Both the position numbers and the translations under genes were made by a program. From a virus: a DNA stretch of 25,705 bases. This document shows, in pieces, positions 13,546 through 20,571 of the stretch (position 1 is the first letter of the stretch; every line of letters starts with the position of its first letter). The stretch spans positions 1-25,705 of IMG/VR virus record IMGVR_UViG_3300025864_000047. One strand, 5' to 3'. The notes under the pieces are model-generated. The model did no database searches. It was given only the letters and a program-made list of their open reading frames with translations, and was not told where the DNA came from.

Positions 13546-13766
13546 CGGCGCGCCTCTTCCCAATCGTGTCCGCAGGATTGGCAAACCCAGTAGTCGCTCA
13601 GTCGTCCCACGTCGATGAGCTTGGGGCCGCGCGGCTTCTCGTCATACACAGTGCGGCCGAGGGTGAATCCCGGCGCGAGCTCGCGCACGTTGATATCGCG
13701 CCGGCCGCGTCCATCGAACGTGGGCGATTCACACTGGGGGCAGATGTGGGCGGCCGCGACGGTCAT
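13542..13766 (-). CDS. Zinc-ribbon small protein, 74 aa
   Basis: ATG 13766 overlaps the previous stop as ATGA. Two CxxC pairs, HICPQCESPTFDG at the start and YWVCQSCGHDWEEARR at the end, flank a beta region (INVRELAPGFTLGRTVYDEK), giving a likely four-Cys zinc ribbon. Function unknown. It is the third of four tightly coupled genes that end with the excisionase-like gene, so it is transcribed with it. Confidence 0.65.
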   Translation of the reverse strand: MTVAAAHICPQCESPTFDGRGRRDINVRELAPGFTLGRTVYDEKPRGPKLIDVGRLSDYWVCQSCGHDWEEARR

Positions 13767-13900
13767 CGCGTGCGAGCGAGTTCGGCGTCGCGCTCTTCGT
13801 CCTCGGGCCTGACGAGGCTGCAATCATCCTCGGGGACGCTGTAGTAGTGGATGGACACTGTGCCGTCGTCTTCGGTGTGATTGTGCTGGTACAGATCCAT
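13763..13900 (-). CDS. Acidic small protein, 45 aa
   Basis: ATG 13900 follows a perfect AGGAGG with 6-base spacing, and the stop overlaps the next ATG as ATGA. The product (MDLYQHNHTEDDGTVSIHYY, then SVPEDDCSLVRPEDEERDAE) is strongly acidic. I do not recognise it. The optimal ribosome site and the coupling argue that it is real. Confidence 0.65.
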   Translation of the reverse strand: MDLYQHNHTEDDGTVSIHYYSVPEDDCSLVRPEDEERDAELARTR

Positions 13901-13921
13901 GGTGTCCTCCTGGGTAGTTGG

Positions 13922-14113
13922 TCACGGAAGAGTGACGATTACGGTTGCGCCGAGCCGGCGGGCTTCGCGCTTGGCCTCGGCCTTGGCCTCGGTATAAGTA
14001 CCATGCGTCCAGAAGATTCCTGCAATGCCATTGAAGGAGAAAGCCCACTGCCCTTTGCCGCGCGGAGTACGACCGTGACTGAACTCATACTTGCTGGTCT
14101 CAACTCTGCTCAT
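13922..14113 (-). CDS. Small protein, 63 aa, promoter-proximal in xis operon
   Basis: ATG 14113 follows AGGAGG; the frame upstream is open but non-coding in character. The protein has KYEFSHGRTPRGKGQWAFSF, then a short helix with TYTEAKAEAKREARRLGA and TVIVTLP. The beta strands followed by one helix resemble small DUF-type proteins of phages, but I know no function. It is the first gene behind the promoter-like site at 14148-14175. Confidence 0.65.
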   Translation of the reverse strand: MSRVETSKYEFSHGRTPRGKGQWAFSFNGIAGIFWTHGTYTEAKAEAKREARRLGATVIVTLP

Positions 14114-14147
14114 GGTATCCTCCTTGGCGGGGTTGCTATCTGACCTG

Positions 14148-14175
14148 AGTATACCACGTCCCGCAACCTTTGCAA
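14148..14175 (-). promoter_or_regulatory. Sigma-70-like promoter for the xis operon
   Basis: On the minus strand TTGCAA (14170-14175) and TATACT (14148-14153) are separated by 16 bases, matching 4 of 6 and 5 of 6 consensus positions. The start codon of the 63-aa gene lies about 35 bases downstream. AGGTTGC occurs twice in tandem around the -35 element, a possible regulator site. Confidence 0.5.
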
Positions 14176-14199
14176 CCTCTAGGCTCGTGCTTAACAATC

Positions 14200-14230
14200 T
14201 CAGGGCACAATCCTCTTCTGCAGGCTCGCC
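14200..14230. repeat. 31-base repeat at the 3' end of int
   Basis: Matches 13360-13390 at 27 of 31 positions in the same orientation and codon frame. It holds the integrase stop codon and the codons for ASLQKRIVP. Confidence 0.85.
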
Positions 14231-15348
14231 GCCGCCGGGCCCTGGACGGCCAGCTTGGAGTGCAGGTAGCCCTCCGTCGTCTTCACGTCGGCGTGTCCCT
14301 GACGGTCGCGGATCGTCAGCGGGTCAATGCCGTCGTCGCGCAGCCAGGTGGCGTGCGTGTGGCGCAGGGTGTGGAAGTCGGCGTCAGCGATGCCGAGCTC
14401 GGCAAGCAGGTCGGCGAAGTGGTGCGTGAGTGTGTCCGGGACGCGCCACGTGCCGGCCTTGCTCGGGAACACGACCCCCTGCGGGTTCCAGCCGCGCTCC
14501 CGCAGTGCCTTCTCCTTCTGGCGCAGCCGCTCGGCGCGCAGCGCGTCCACCGCCACGGCCGGCAGCAGGACCGGGCGCACCTCTTCCCCGCTGGCCTTCG
14601 TCGGCTTGAGCACCGGCCCTCTGCCCTTCTTCTGCACAAGGTTGTGACGGGCGTAGAGGGCGCTGGCCGCCAGGTCGATGTCGCGCCACCTGAGGGCCAG
14701 CACCTCGCCGCGGCGCAGACCGGCACAGAGGCCGGCGAGGGCCGGGCCGTAGAGGTCGTCGCGCTCGCCACCCTTGCGCCTGGGGACGCTACCCCGCAGG
14801 GCAAACGCCCCATCGAGCAGCTTCTTCACCTCGTCCTGCGAGAGCGATCGCCGCGGGTTCCCGGCCCGCGGCTTCTTGCCCTTCACGGCCTCGGCGGCGT
14901 TCCACTCAAGGCGCCGGGTGCGCACGCCAAAGGACAGCACGGAGCGCAGGCAGGAAAGGTGGTGTTCGACGGTCATCGCCGAGAGGCCGGCGCGGCGCTT
15001 GGCTGCCTTGAACTTCAGCACCTCAGTCGGGTCGATGTCGGCGGCGACGTCCTTGCCGAAGTAGGGTTCGAGGTGACGGCGCAGGATCGACTCATAGCCG
15101 TTCTGCGTGGTCGGTGAGAGCTCGGCCATGTGCAGGTCGCGGTAGTCGCGGCAGAGAGCGGAGAAGGTCTCGCCAGAGTGCGACGGGCGGCCGTGGCGCT
15201 TGAGCTTGTCCGTGAGACGGATGCGGGCCGCGGCGACGGCGTCATGCTGGAGTCGGCGGATCGCGTTCGCCTGCGTCCTGCCCGCTCCACTACCCTCCGA
15301 CTCGAACGCCCTCCAGCGTCCGTCCGGCAGCCGATGCGTCCACCCCAT
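14200..15348 (-). CDS. int: Tyrosine-type integrase
   Basis: The product is 382 aa from ATG 15348. It has a short N-terminal arm-binding region (MGWTHRLPDGRWRAFESEGS), a core-binding helical domain (about 60-160; FSALCRDYRDLHMAELSPTT) and a catalytic domain with AGLRRGEVLALRW (first Arg), HTLRHTHATWL (His/Arg pair), GHADVKTTEGYLH (final His and the tyrosine nucleophile). It catalyses integration at the tRNA-Arg attB and, with the excisionase, excision. The start has no clear Shine-Dalgarno, and the 26-base gap upstream is short. The last residues repeat those of the excisionase. Confidence 0.92.
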   Translation of the reverse strand: MGWTHRLPDGRWRAFESEGSGAGRTQANAIRRLQHDAVAAARIRLTDKLKRHGRPSHSGETFSALCRDYRDLHMAELSPTTQNGYESILRRHLEPYFGKDVAADIDPTEVLKFKAAKRRAGLSAMTVEHHLSCLRSVLSFGVRTRRLEWNAAEAVKGKKPRAGNPRRSLSQDEVKKLLDGAFALRGSVPRRKGGERDDLYGPALAGLCAGLRRGEVLALRWRDIDLAASALYARHNLVQKKGRGPVLKPTKASGEEVRPVLLPAVAVDALRAERLRQKEKALRERGWNPQGVVFPSKAGTWRVPDTLTHHFADLLAELGIADADFHTLRHTHATWLRDDGIDPLTIRDRQGHADVKTTEGYLHSKLAVQGPAAASLQKRIVP

Positions 15349-15374
15349 GGGGGCAGTCTAGCAGGAAAACGAGG

Positions 15375-15662
15375 CTAGTCAGACTCCTTGATGTCCTGAT
15401 TGAACGGGGCTCCGTCTCCTCGGGGGACGCCTGAGAATCGGCAACAGTGAGCACAGCGAGGCAGGCCCATGCGGCTGAGGATGCCGGGCATAACCAGGAA
15501 CCCCTTGCAACCGCACAGCGTGGTGCCGGCGCCTTGGCGCATGTCTTCGCCGTCCTCCCACATGATGTCATCTGAGACCCGATGCAGCCGGTCCCAACTC
15601 GGCAAGACGAGCCAGCGGGAATGCCAGTGCTCATCCGGGAGCGGTAGAGGTATCCTGCTCAT
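15375..15662 (-). CDS. Cys-rich conserved phage protein, 95 aa
   Basis: ATG 15662 overlaps the rusA stop as ATGA. The C-terminal half carries TTLCGCKGFLVMPGILSRMG, then PRCAHCCRFSGVPRGDGAPF; the pattern CG...G...MPG..SRMG.PRC.HCC...G.P.G.G.P.N recurs in actinophage genomes. The Cys cluster probably binds zinc. Function unknown. It is cotranscribed with rusA and sits directly before the integrase gene. Confidence 0.7.
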   Translation of the reverse strand: MSRIPLPLPDEHWHSRWLVLPSWDRLHRVSDDIMWEDGEDMRQGAGTTLCGCKGFLVMPGILSRMGLPRCAHCCRFSGVPRGDGAPFNQDIKESD

Positions 15663-16033
15663 CCTGCGCCTCCCTCCTGCCGCACGACGACCTCAGTCCG
15701 CGGGTGTTCGCGGTCGAGCCACCTGATCACGTTCGCCAGAGCCACCTGCGAGTCGTCGTGGTAGGCGACGCCGTTCATGCCGTCGAGCACAGCCTTGAGC
15801 ACGTTGTCGATATCGCGAATATGGAGATCGGGGAAGTAGCAGGCAACCTCGACGCTGACGGCCCCCGAGAGGCGCCAGCCACGCGGCCGGCGAGCCTTTG
15901 CCGCCCAGGCGATGGACCGTTCATAGCGGCGCGTCTCCGTCGGCGTGTAGACGCAGCCGCCCTTGCCGAGCCGCGGACGCTGTTTGCCCTGGGGCTTGCC
16001 GTCGACCACAAAGACAATCTCCTGGAGGCTCAC
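15659..16033 (-). CDS. rusA: RusA-like Holliday junction resolvase
   Basis: The product is 124 aa from GTG 16033, which overlaps the upstream stop as GTGA. The N-terminus is IVFVVDGKPQGKQRPRLGKG, then YTPTETRRYERSIAWAA, and the catalytic part is RDIDNVLKAVLDGMNGVAYH followed by DDSQV. The acidic residues of DIDN, LD and DDSQV are the metal-binding triad of RusA endonucleases. The protein cuts four-way junctions made during recombination-dependent phage replication, in keeping with the ERF and SSB genes upstream. Confidence 0.92.
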   Translation of the reverse strand: MSLQEIVFVVDGKPQGKQRPRLGKGGCVYTPTETRRYERSIAWAAKARRPRGWRLSGAVSVEVACYFPDLHIRDIDNVLKAVLDGMNGVAYHDDSQVALANVIRWLDREHPRTEVVVRQEGGAG

Positions 16034-16191
16034 GGCGCGGCCTTCAGGTTCGCCGCCAGCACGGTCTTGACAAGCTCGAAGGACTGCGTCTCGGTGAACC
16101 CGGCGCTCTGATACTCCAGGTACAGCTGGTGCATGGTGACGGCGGCCTCAGCCAATCCGACCAGCGGGTCTTCCGGTTGATTGTCGCTCAC
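16030..16191 (-). CDS. Small helical protein, 53 aa
   Basis: GTG 16191 overlaps the previous stop and is preceded by a GGGGGA-rich site; its stop overlaps the rusA GTG. The product is MSDNQPEDPLVGLAEAAVTM, HQLYLEYQSAGFTETQSFEL and VKTVLAANLKAAP. 'LY.eyqsaGFte.qa.eLvk..l' is a small conserved phage pattern that I have seen, without a known role. The start region is one copy of the boundary repeat described at 16183-16207. Confidence 0.65.
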   Translation of the reverse strand: MSDNQPEDPLVGLAEAAVTMHQLYLEYQSAGFTETQSFELVKTVLAANLKAAP

Positions 16192-16207
16192 TTCGTCCCC
16201 CTCTCGG
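16183..16207. repeat. Gene-boundary repeat (start-associated), copy 2
   Basis: GTCGCTCACTTCGTCCCCCT plus CTCGG; the other copies lie at 22902-22926 (25 of 25 identical) and at 13017-13041 (close match over the first 20). Read on the minus strand it holds a G-rich ribosome site, the codons for the end of one protein (RGTK) and the next GTG start. Confidence 0.75.
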
Positions 16208-16466
16208 CCCAGCGGGACAGCTCCCCGTCGATGAACTTGACCAGCGCCGGGATGTCCTCATGTTCCTCGCGGATCGCTCGTAGGGAGTTCGTCATTTGTC
16301 GAATGGTGGCCTCGGCCTGCTTCCGTTCTGTTTCTTCTAGTCGTCGCGCCGTGGTGAGGATCTCATTCTGCTTGCGCAGTTCGGCGTTCCCCACCTCCAA
16401 CTCGGCGATACGGGCGTCTTTCACTTTGTCGCGGCGAATGAGTAGCTCCCTGCTTGGACCGCTCAC
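16188..16466 (-). CDS. Coiled-coil protein, 92 aa
   Basis: GTG 16466 overlaps the upstream stop as GTGA. It is a heptad-type helix for most of its length: SRELLIRRDKVKDARIAELE, VGNAELRKQNEILTTARRLE, then TIRQMTNSLRAIREEHED and a C-terminus LSRWAERGTK. The final RWAER segment also ends the coiled-coil protein of the gene at 22225-22608 (ARWAERSTP), so the two may be assembled from shared parts. Function unknown. Confidence 0.65.
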   Translation of the reverse strand: MSGPSRELLIRRDKVKDARIAELEVGNAELRKQNEILTTARRLEETERKQAEATIRQMTNSLRAIREEHEDIPALVKFIDGELSRWAERGTK

Positions 16467-17155
16467 GTCGCCACCTTCTCAGCCGGAACCCCCGTCACGC
16501 TGCCCTGCTCGAGCGCCACCACGAGCAGTTCCTGGCCATAGTCTGCGGGGGTGATGATGTCGTGCAGGCTGCGGAATCCGCCACCCTTCTGCGCCAGTTC
16601 GCGCAGGGCATCGACCCCCCACTCGTCGGCGTCGACCTCGGCGCAGAGGCCGGCCTCAGTGAAGTAGTCAGCGACAAGCTCTGAGTAGCGCGTGCGGTCG
16701 CCGACCGCGGTCTCGTGGGGCTCGTCGTCGCCGGGATAGAAGGCGAAGACGGTGGCGGGAGCGACCTCGCCAGTGATCGGGTCGAGCAGGAGGTTACGCT
16801 CGTACTCGACGCTGGCCTCATCGAGCTTGGCGGCGATCTCGTCGGTGAAATCGGCCGGCGTGAAGTTGGCGGCGGCGACGGCTGCCTGCAAGACACTCTC
16901 GCCGGTGCTCGGATCGATGGCCGGCAGCAGGTCTATCGTTCTCAGCTCCGCGATCGCCCGGTCGATGTCGCGCACCAGGTCACGGGCGGCGGCGAGACGC
17001 TCCTCGGCCTTCTCGTAGCGGCGGGCGACCTTCTCGTCATCACTGAGGTTGTCGAGAGCCGTCCCGGCCTTCTCAACGTCGGCTGCGTGGAAGGCGCGCA
17101 GGGACTCAAGCACCTCCATCGTCGTCTTCGGGAACATCTCGGTCTGCGTGGTCAT
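16463..17155 (-). CDS. Hypothetical protein next to the repeat array, 230 aa
   Basis: ATG 17155 has an AAAGGA site; it is the first gene downstream of the iteron-like array. The N-terminal half is helical and charged (MEVLESLRAFHAADVEKAGT, RRYEKAEERLAAARDLVRDI). The middle (NLLLDPITGEVAPATVFAFY) and C-terminal part (YSELVADYFTEAGLCAEVDA) look globular and acidic. I do not recognise a family. Its place between the array and rusA suggests a role in replication or recombination, but this is position only. Confidence 0.6.
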   Translation of the reverse strand: MTTQTEMFPKTTMEVLESLRAFHAADVEKAGTALDNLSDDEKVARRYEKAEERLAAARDLVRDIDRAIAELRTIDLLPAIDPSTGESVLQAAVAAANFTPADFTDEIAAKLDEASVEYERNLLLDPITGEVAPATVFAFYPGDDEPHETAVGDRTRYSELVADYFTEAGLCAEVDADEWGVDALRELAQKGGGFRSLHDIITPADYGQELLVVALEQGSVTGVPAEKVAT

Positions 17156-17240
17156 CGGGTCATCCTTTCGTGAGGGTTGCGGGGACGCGTGAGGCGACGG
17201 ACGTCAGGGGTCAGAGCACTTCGCAAACGTCGGGCGCCAG

Positions 17241-17470
17241 AAGGTGCGCAGGGGTCCCTCTTTAAAGAGAGGGCCCCCCCTGTGCGCATCTTCCGGCTGT
17301 GTGCCATGAAAAAGATGCGCAAGGTGCGCAGAATGAGCCTGCGCACCTTTATTGTGCCTGTTTGCAGGTACTTTCTAGAAAGGTGCGCAAGGTGCGCAAG
17401 ATGCGCTGCGCACCTTTTGTCAGAAAAGGTGCGCAAGGTGCGCAAGGTGCGCAAAGTAGCCTGCGCACCT
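17241..17470. repeat. Iteron-like array of AAGGTGCGCA repeats, candidate replication origin
   Basis: Seven direct copies of AAGGTGCGCA start at 17241, 17321, 17380, 17389, 17426, 17435 and 17444; the last three and the pair at 17380 are in tandem with a 9-base period. Two exact inverted copies lie at 17340-17349 and 17407-17416 and one 9-of-10 copy at 17462-17471. Variants AAGATGCGCA occur at 17312, 17398 and inverted at 17283. Direct and inverted copies form hairpins. The perfect palindrome CTTTCTAGAAAG lies at 17371-17382. The array fills the 336-base gap between the helicase gene and the 230-aa gene, which holds no ORF that I can support. Confidence 0.75.
17251..17276. other. Strong GC hairpin in the repeat region
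   Basis: GGGG(T)CCCTCT pairs with AGAGGGCCCC, ten base pairs with one bulged T, around TTAAAG. It contains the 12-base palindrome CTCTTTAAAGAG (17258-17269). It is GC-rich with an AT-rich centre; no U-tract follows on the minus strand. Confidence 0.5.
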
Positions 17471-17491
17471 ATGAACGAGCGTTCAGATGAA

Positions 17492-18757
17492 CTACTCATT
17501 GTCGCCCTGCAGCCAGTAGCCGTAGGCGTGTTGGCCGCGTTCGCTGGTTGTATGTCCGCGCTTCACAACGCCCTCGCGGATGAGCCGTCCAAGGACGCGC
17601 TCGGCCGCCCGGCGACTTACGTTGCCACTCGCGACCGCCATTGTGACGGCGCCACTCTCGCCGTAGTTGAGGTTGTCGATGACCTCGCGCTCTTGCTCCA
17701 GGCGACGCAGGTCGGTGGGGTCGCCAAGGTTGCGGAAGGTGCCTTCATCGAACTGGACGATGGTCTCTTCTGGGGTATCGTCGTGACGGCCTACGGCGGC
17801 CACCATGCGCTTGGTCTTCTCGCCGGCCATGCGCCGCACGGCGACGATCGTGTCCATCTCGCCGGTGAAGGCGCTGGAGCCGCGGCCGGCTTGCCCGACG
17901 GACCCGCCGGACTTGCGCTCGTGACGGATGACGGCCACGCCGATGCCCTTGCTGGCGAGGTGCTGCAAGGGGGTCATGGTGGCCATGGCGACGCCGGAGG
18001 ATTGCTCGTCGTCGCCGTGCATCCCTGCCCACTTAGCCAGGGTGTCGACGACCACGAGCGCCGCCTTGATCTCCTGCGCGTGGCGCGTGATCTCGGCGAC
18101 AATATCGGGCCATGACAGGCGCCAGGCGGACTCGTGCAAGAGCATGATGCGCAGGTCTTCGCAGGCCCCGGCACCGACGCGCTTGAGCACGTCCGAGAAG
18201 GTGCCGCCGCGCTCCTCCGTGCAGTAGAGCACTGGGCCGCCCTGCGTCTGTTGGTCAAGGAAGCGGCCGTGAGACGCGACGGCTGCGACGAGCGAGAGCA
18301 CGAACGTCGTCTTGCCGTCCTTAGGCGGCGACTCGAAGGACACCACGTCGCCCTTGGCGATGTAGGGCCAGCAGACCCAGTCAATCGTCTCGGGCTGGAG
18401 GGCGAAGAGCTCGGCCGGGGTGTAAATGCGCGTGAGTGACTCTGGCAGCAGCAGGCCGGCGCGCGTCAGCGCCGCCTTGATCTCGGCCCCGGCGTCATCG
18501 CACACGGGGGCGATAAGCTCGATCGTCTCGGTGATGCTGTGAGTGATGGCCTCCGGCGTCTGCCCGGCCAGGCGCTCGGCCCAGTCGTCGAGGCCCATCT
18601 CGAGATCCTGCTGCCTCAGTGGCGGCAAGGACTTCGCCGCGGCGGCGATGATGCGCGCCGTCTCCAGGGGGTCGAAGGAGCTGCCGCCGTTGCCCTGCGC
18701 CGGCGGGGCCTCCAGGATGGCCTCCTCGAAGGCTTGCGTGAGCTCGTCGTCAGCCAT
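17492..18757 (-). CDS. RecA-fold helicase/ATPase (AAA_25, RepA-like) with C-terminal winged helix
   Basis: The product is 421 aa. ATG 18757 has GGAAGAG upstream and overlaps the previous gene; the frame open to 18835 is a shadow. Residues 1-110 are a helical extension. The ATPase has Walker A ESPPKDGKTTFVLSL (about 142-156), CTEERGG, Walker B AALVVVDTLAKWAG and VAVIRHERKSGGSVGQAGRG, as in RepA/RSF1010-type hexameric helicases. The C-terminus (GAVTMAVASGNVSRRAAERV) then LGRLIREGVVKRG is a winged helix, possibly for origin recognition. The repeat array begins about 20 bases beyond its stop, fitting a replication-initiation pair. Confidence 0.85.
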   Translation of the reverse strand: MADDELTQAFEEAILEAPPAQGNGGSSFDPLETARIIAAAAKSLPPLRQQDLEMGLDDWAERLAGQTPEAITHSITETIELIAPVCDDAGAEIKAALTRAGLLLPESLTRIYTPAELFALQPETIDWVCWPYIAKGDVVSFESPPKDGKTTFVLSLVAAVASHGRFLDQQTQGGPVLYCTEERGGTFSDVLKRVGAGACEDLRIMLLHESAWRLSWPDIVAEITRHAQEIKAALVVVDTLAKWAGMHGDDEQSSGVAMATMTPLQHLASKGIGVAVIRHERKSGGSVGQAGRGSSAFTGEMDTIVAVRRMAGEKTKRMVAAVGRHDDTPEETIVQFDEGTFRNLGDPTDLRRLEQEREVIDNLNYGESGAVTMAVASGNVSRRAAERVLGRLIREGVVKRGHTTSERGQHAYGYWLQGDNE

Positions 18758-18923
18758 CAGTCTCTTCCAGCCACGCTGGGTCCGCCGAGAAAGCCGGGTC
18801 CTCAAAGAACGCCCGCCTACAATCCCGGCACTCATCCTCCCGCCGCCCGGCGGCCACCATGCCCGCGAGGATGACGCCGAGGGCGGCGCTGGCCATGAGC
18901 GCGAGGATGACCAGGGCGATCAT
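18750..18923 (-). CDS. Small membrane protein with CxxC, 57 aa
   Basis: ATG 18923 overlaps the upstream stop as ATGA, and its 3' end overlaps the helicase start by 8 bases. The N-terminal 24 residues (MIALVILALMASAALGVILA) form one hydrophobic segment, followed by RREDECRDCRRAF and an acidic tail (FFEDPAFSADPAWLEETDG). A single membrane anchor with a short cytoplasmic Cys pair is predicted. I know no function. Confidence 0.6.
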   Translation of the reverse strand: MIALVILALMASAALGVILAGMVAAGRREDECRDCRRAFFEDPAFSADPAWLEETDG

Positions 18924-19465
18924 GATGCCACCGCCCGTATCGCTAGATCCCGCAGCACTTGGAGCCGTCGCATGGTGCGCAGCGTGCAGCGCTCCCCGTC
19001 AGGGATCTGCAGCGCCGGTGACTTGTAGCCGAGGGCCCGGGCCAGAGCCGTCTTCGTGAAGCCCATCTGCCGGAGCTCCGCTACAATCGCGCGTGCTGGG
19101 GCGGCGTCCATCCGGCTTCGCATGAACACGTGGTCGGTGGTACCTACGGACATGATGGCCCTCTCCGTCTCGCGATGGACGCGGCGCACCCTCCCCGTGA
19201 CGATCTTCCATTGGGCGGTGTGGCCGACCCCGGACAGTTTCTCGATCTGCAACCGGCCTATGCCCGCCGCGCGAAGTAGCAGGATGTGTTCGCGGGTGTC
19301 CGTGGCGTCTATGAGGATCGGCGGCCGGACTCCCCAGGCGCGCTCAGTGTTCTCCCGGTTCAGCCGGCGTGCGTGGCGACGACAGGTATCACGGCACTCC
19401 TCACAACGACAGCGTTCGACGACGTACTTGGCGTAGGTTCCGTGCGGGCGGACCTTGCGGCTCAT
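18920..19465 (-). CDS. HTH protein with CRCxxCR motif, 181 aa
   Basis: ATG 19465 overlaps the upstream stop as ATGA and follows GAGGTGA. It opens RPHGTYAKYVVERCRCEECR, a motif common in actinobacterial phage and host proteins ('HGT...Y...gCRC..CR.A'). Residues 65-95 look like a helix-turn-helix (ILLLRAAGIGRLQIEKLSGV), and 130-165 like a second (MGFTKTALARALGYKSPALQ). A DNA-binding or regulatory role fits two HTH units plus a Cys cluster. Its target is unknown. Confidence 0.7.
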   Translation of the reverse strand: MSRKVRPHGTYAKYVVERCRCEECRDTCRRHARRLNRENTERAWGVRPPILIDATDTREHILLLRAAGIGRLQIEKLSGVGHTAQWKIVTGRVRRVHRETERAIMSVGTTDHVFMRSRMDAAPARAIVAELRQMGFTKTALARALGYKSPALQIPDGERCTLRTMRRLQVLRDLAIRAVAS

Positions 19466-19704
19466 GGCGTCACCTCATACAGCCGACACGCGGCCCACTT
19501 CAGCCGGTGGTCGGTGCCCTGCCCGTGTGTGATGCCACGGCGGTCGCACTTCCAGTAGGTGCGGTTCGTGCGGTAGCTCGTGGCAACGGTGTGGACGCAG
19601 GTGCGACACATCTTTCCCTCGGGGCCACGTCCGTGCCTCACGACCATCGGGTTCGCGTCGTAGTTGTTGGCGATGTCGCCGACGGGCAGGATGAGGTCGC
19701 TCAC
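19462..19704 (-). CDS. Cys/His small protein, 80 aa
   Basis: GTG 19704 (GTGA overlap) is supported by AAGGATGGTGA upstream. The protein has KMCRTCVHTVATSY, TYWKCDRRGITHGQGTDHRL and AACRLYE. The pattern CxxC...W.KC..RGITHG.GTDHR..W.AC..Y recurs in small phage proteins and indicates a zinc-binding domain. Role unknown. Confidence 0.65.
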   Translation of the reverse strand: MSDLILPVGDIANNYDANPMVVRHGRGPEGKMCRTCVHTVATSYRTNRTYWKCDRRGITHGQGTDHRLKWAACRLYEVTP

Positions 19705-19982
19705 GGCGTCACCATCCTTGTACCAGTCGCTAGCCGCCCGGCCCGGTGGTCCTCGTTCAAACCTTTCAAGAACACTGTGACGTCGCGGAGGCATCCGGCG
19801 CTGTACATCGTAAAGTCGGCCGGGTTGTACACGTACTGCCGCCACGGGCCGTGCCAGTGGATCGTGCCGAGCTCGTCGCTGGAGCGGCGGTTGCGGACCG
19901 AGAAGGCGAGAGTCTTGCCGCTCTTGCTCGTGCCGGTCTGGAAGACGTCGATGTACTCGTAGCCTGCGCATCGGGTGTTCAC
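19701..19982 (-). CDS. Conserved phage protein, 93 aa
   Basis: GTG 19982 overlaps the preceding stop as GTGA; the longer open frame upstream is a shadow. The protein reads CAGYEYIDVFQTG, FSVRNRRSSDELGTIHWHGP, WRQYVYNPADFTMYSAGCLR and DVTVFLKGLNEDH. 'LG.I.WHGPWRQY.f.P......GCL.D...FL..LN' is a pattern I recognise from phages and integrated elements, in which the function is not known. Confidence 0.65.
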   Translation of the reverse strand: MNTRCAGYEYIDVFQTGTSKSGKTLAFSVRNRRSSDELGTIHWHGPWRQYVYNPADFTMYSAGCLRDVTVFLKGLNEDHRAGRLATGTRMVTP

Positions 19983-20128
19983 GACGCCACCTCCGCCACC
20001 ACGAACTGGTGGCAGCGGCAGCACTCCCAGTAGCGGAAGGTCTGCGGCGGGGTCACGTCCTTGTATACGATGTCGGCGTGCCACGTCGGGTCCATCTCGA
20101 TGTGGCAGTCGGGGTTCGGGCAGGTCAT
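19979..20128 (-). CDS. Zinc-ribbon microprotein, 49 aa
   Basis: ATG 20128 lies 9 bases after the ssb stop; its own stop overlaps the next GTG. The product is MTCPNPDCHIEMDPTWHADI, VYKDVTPPQTFRYWECCRCH and QFVVAEVAS. CPNPDC and CCRC provide four or five Cys for one zinc ribbon. Start site is supported by GAGGGTGG immediately upstream. Confidence 0.6.
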   Translation of the reverse strand: MTCPNPDCHIEMDPTWHADIVYKDVTPPQTFRYWECCRCHQFVVAEVAS

Positions 20129-20139
20129 GTCCACCACCC

Positions 20140-20571
20140 TCAGAATGGGATATCCGCGTCGGCGAAGTCCCCGGCGCTGAGCGGTGCCGCCGCCGGCGCG
20201 GCCTTCTGCTGCGCGGCCTGGCGCGGCTGCGCCTCACCGTTGCCGGCGCCGTCACTCTTCGGCGGGAATGACCACTGCGCGTTGCGGATCACGAGGTTGG
20301 TGCGCGGCTCGCCGTCCTTCGTGGTCCAGTGGCGCTCCTGGAGCTCGCCGGCTACCTCGATGCCGGAGCCCTTGAAGAAGTACTGCGCCACGGCGTCGAC
20401 GCTTCTCCACAGTTCAACGTCGAAAAAGAGAGCCTGCTTCTCATACTCGCCGTCGTCGTTCTTCGCGGAGTAGTTGCCGGCGACGCGCAGGTTGGCGACC
20501 TTGGCGCCGCTCGGGGTTTCGTTGATGCGCGGATCGGCGCACAAATGACCCGACAGGGTGAGCTGAATCAT
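20140..20571 (-). CDS. ssb: Single-stranded DNA-binding protein
   Basis: The product is 143 aa from ATG 20571, with AAAGGA upstream and an ATGA overlap with the previous gene. The OB-fold shows LTLSGHLCADPRINETPSGA, VANLRVAGNYSAKN, ALFFDVELWRSVDAVAQYF, KGSGIEVAGELQERHW and LVIRNAQWSFPP. The Ala/Gln-rich tail ends DFADADIPF, the acidic tip through which SSB proteins bind partners. It protects single-stranded DNA during phage replication and works with the ERF annealing protein. Confidence 0.93.
   Translation of the reverse strand: MIQLTLSGHLCADPRINETPSGAKVANLRVAGNYSAKNDDGEYEKQALFFDVELWRSVDAVAQYFFKGSGIEVAGELQERHWTTKDGEPRTNLVIRNAQWSFPPKSDGAGNGEAQPRQAAQQKAAPAAAPLSAGDFADADIPF

Noticed and set aside
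17241-17470. CRISPR array
   Set aside because: Repeats are 9-10 bases long, partly in direct tandem with no spacers, and occur in both orientations; no cas gene is present.
17177-18115. A plus-strand protein with KVRKVRKV repeats
   Set aside because: The repeats come from translating the iteron array, and the rest is antisense to the helicase gene.
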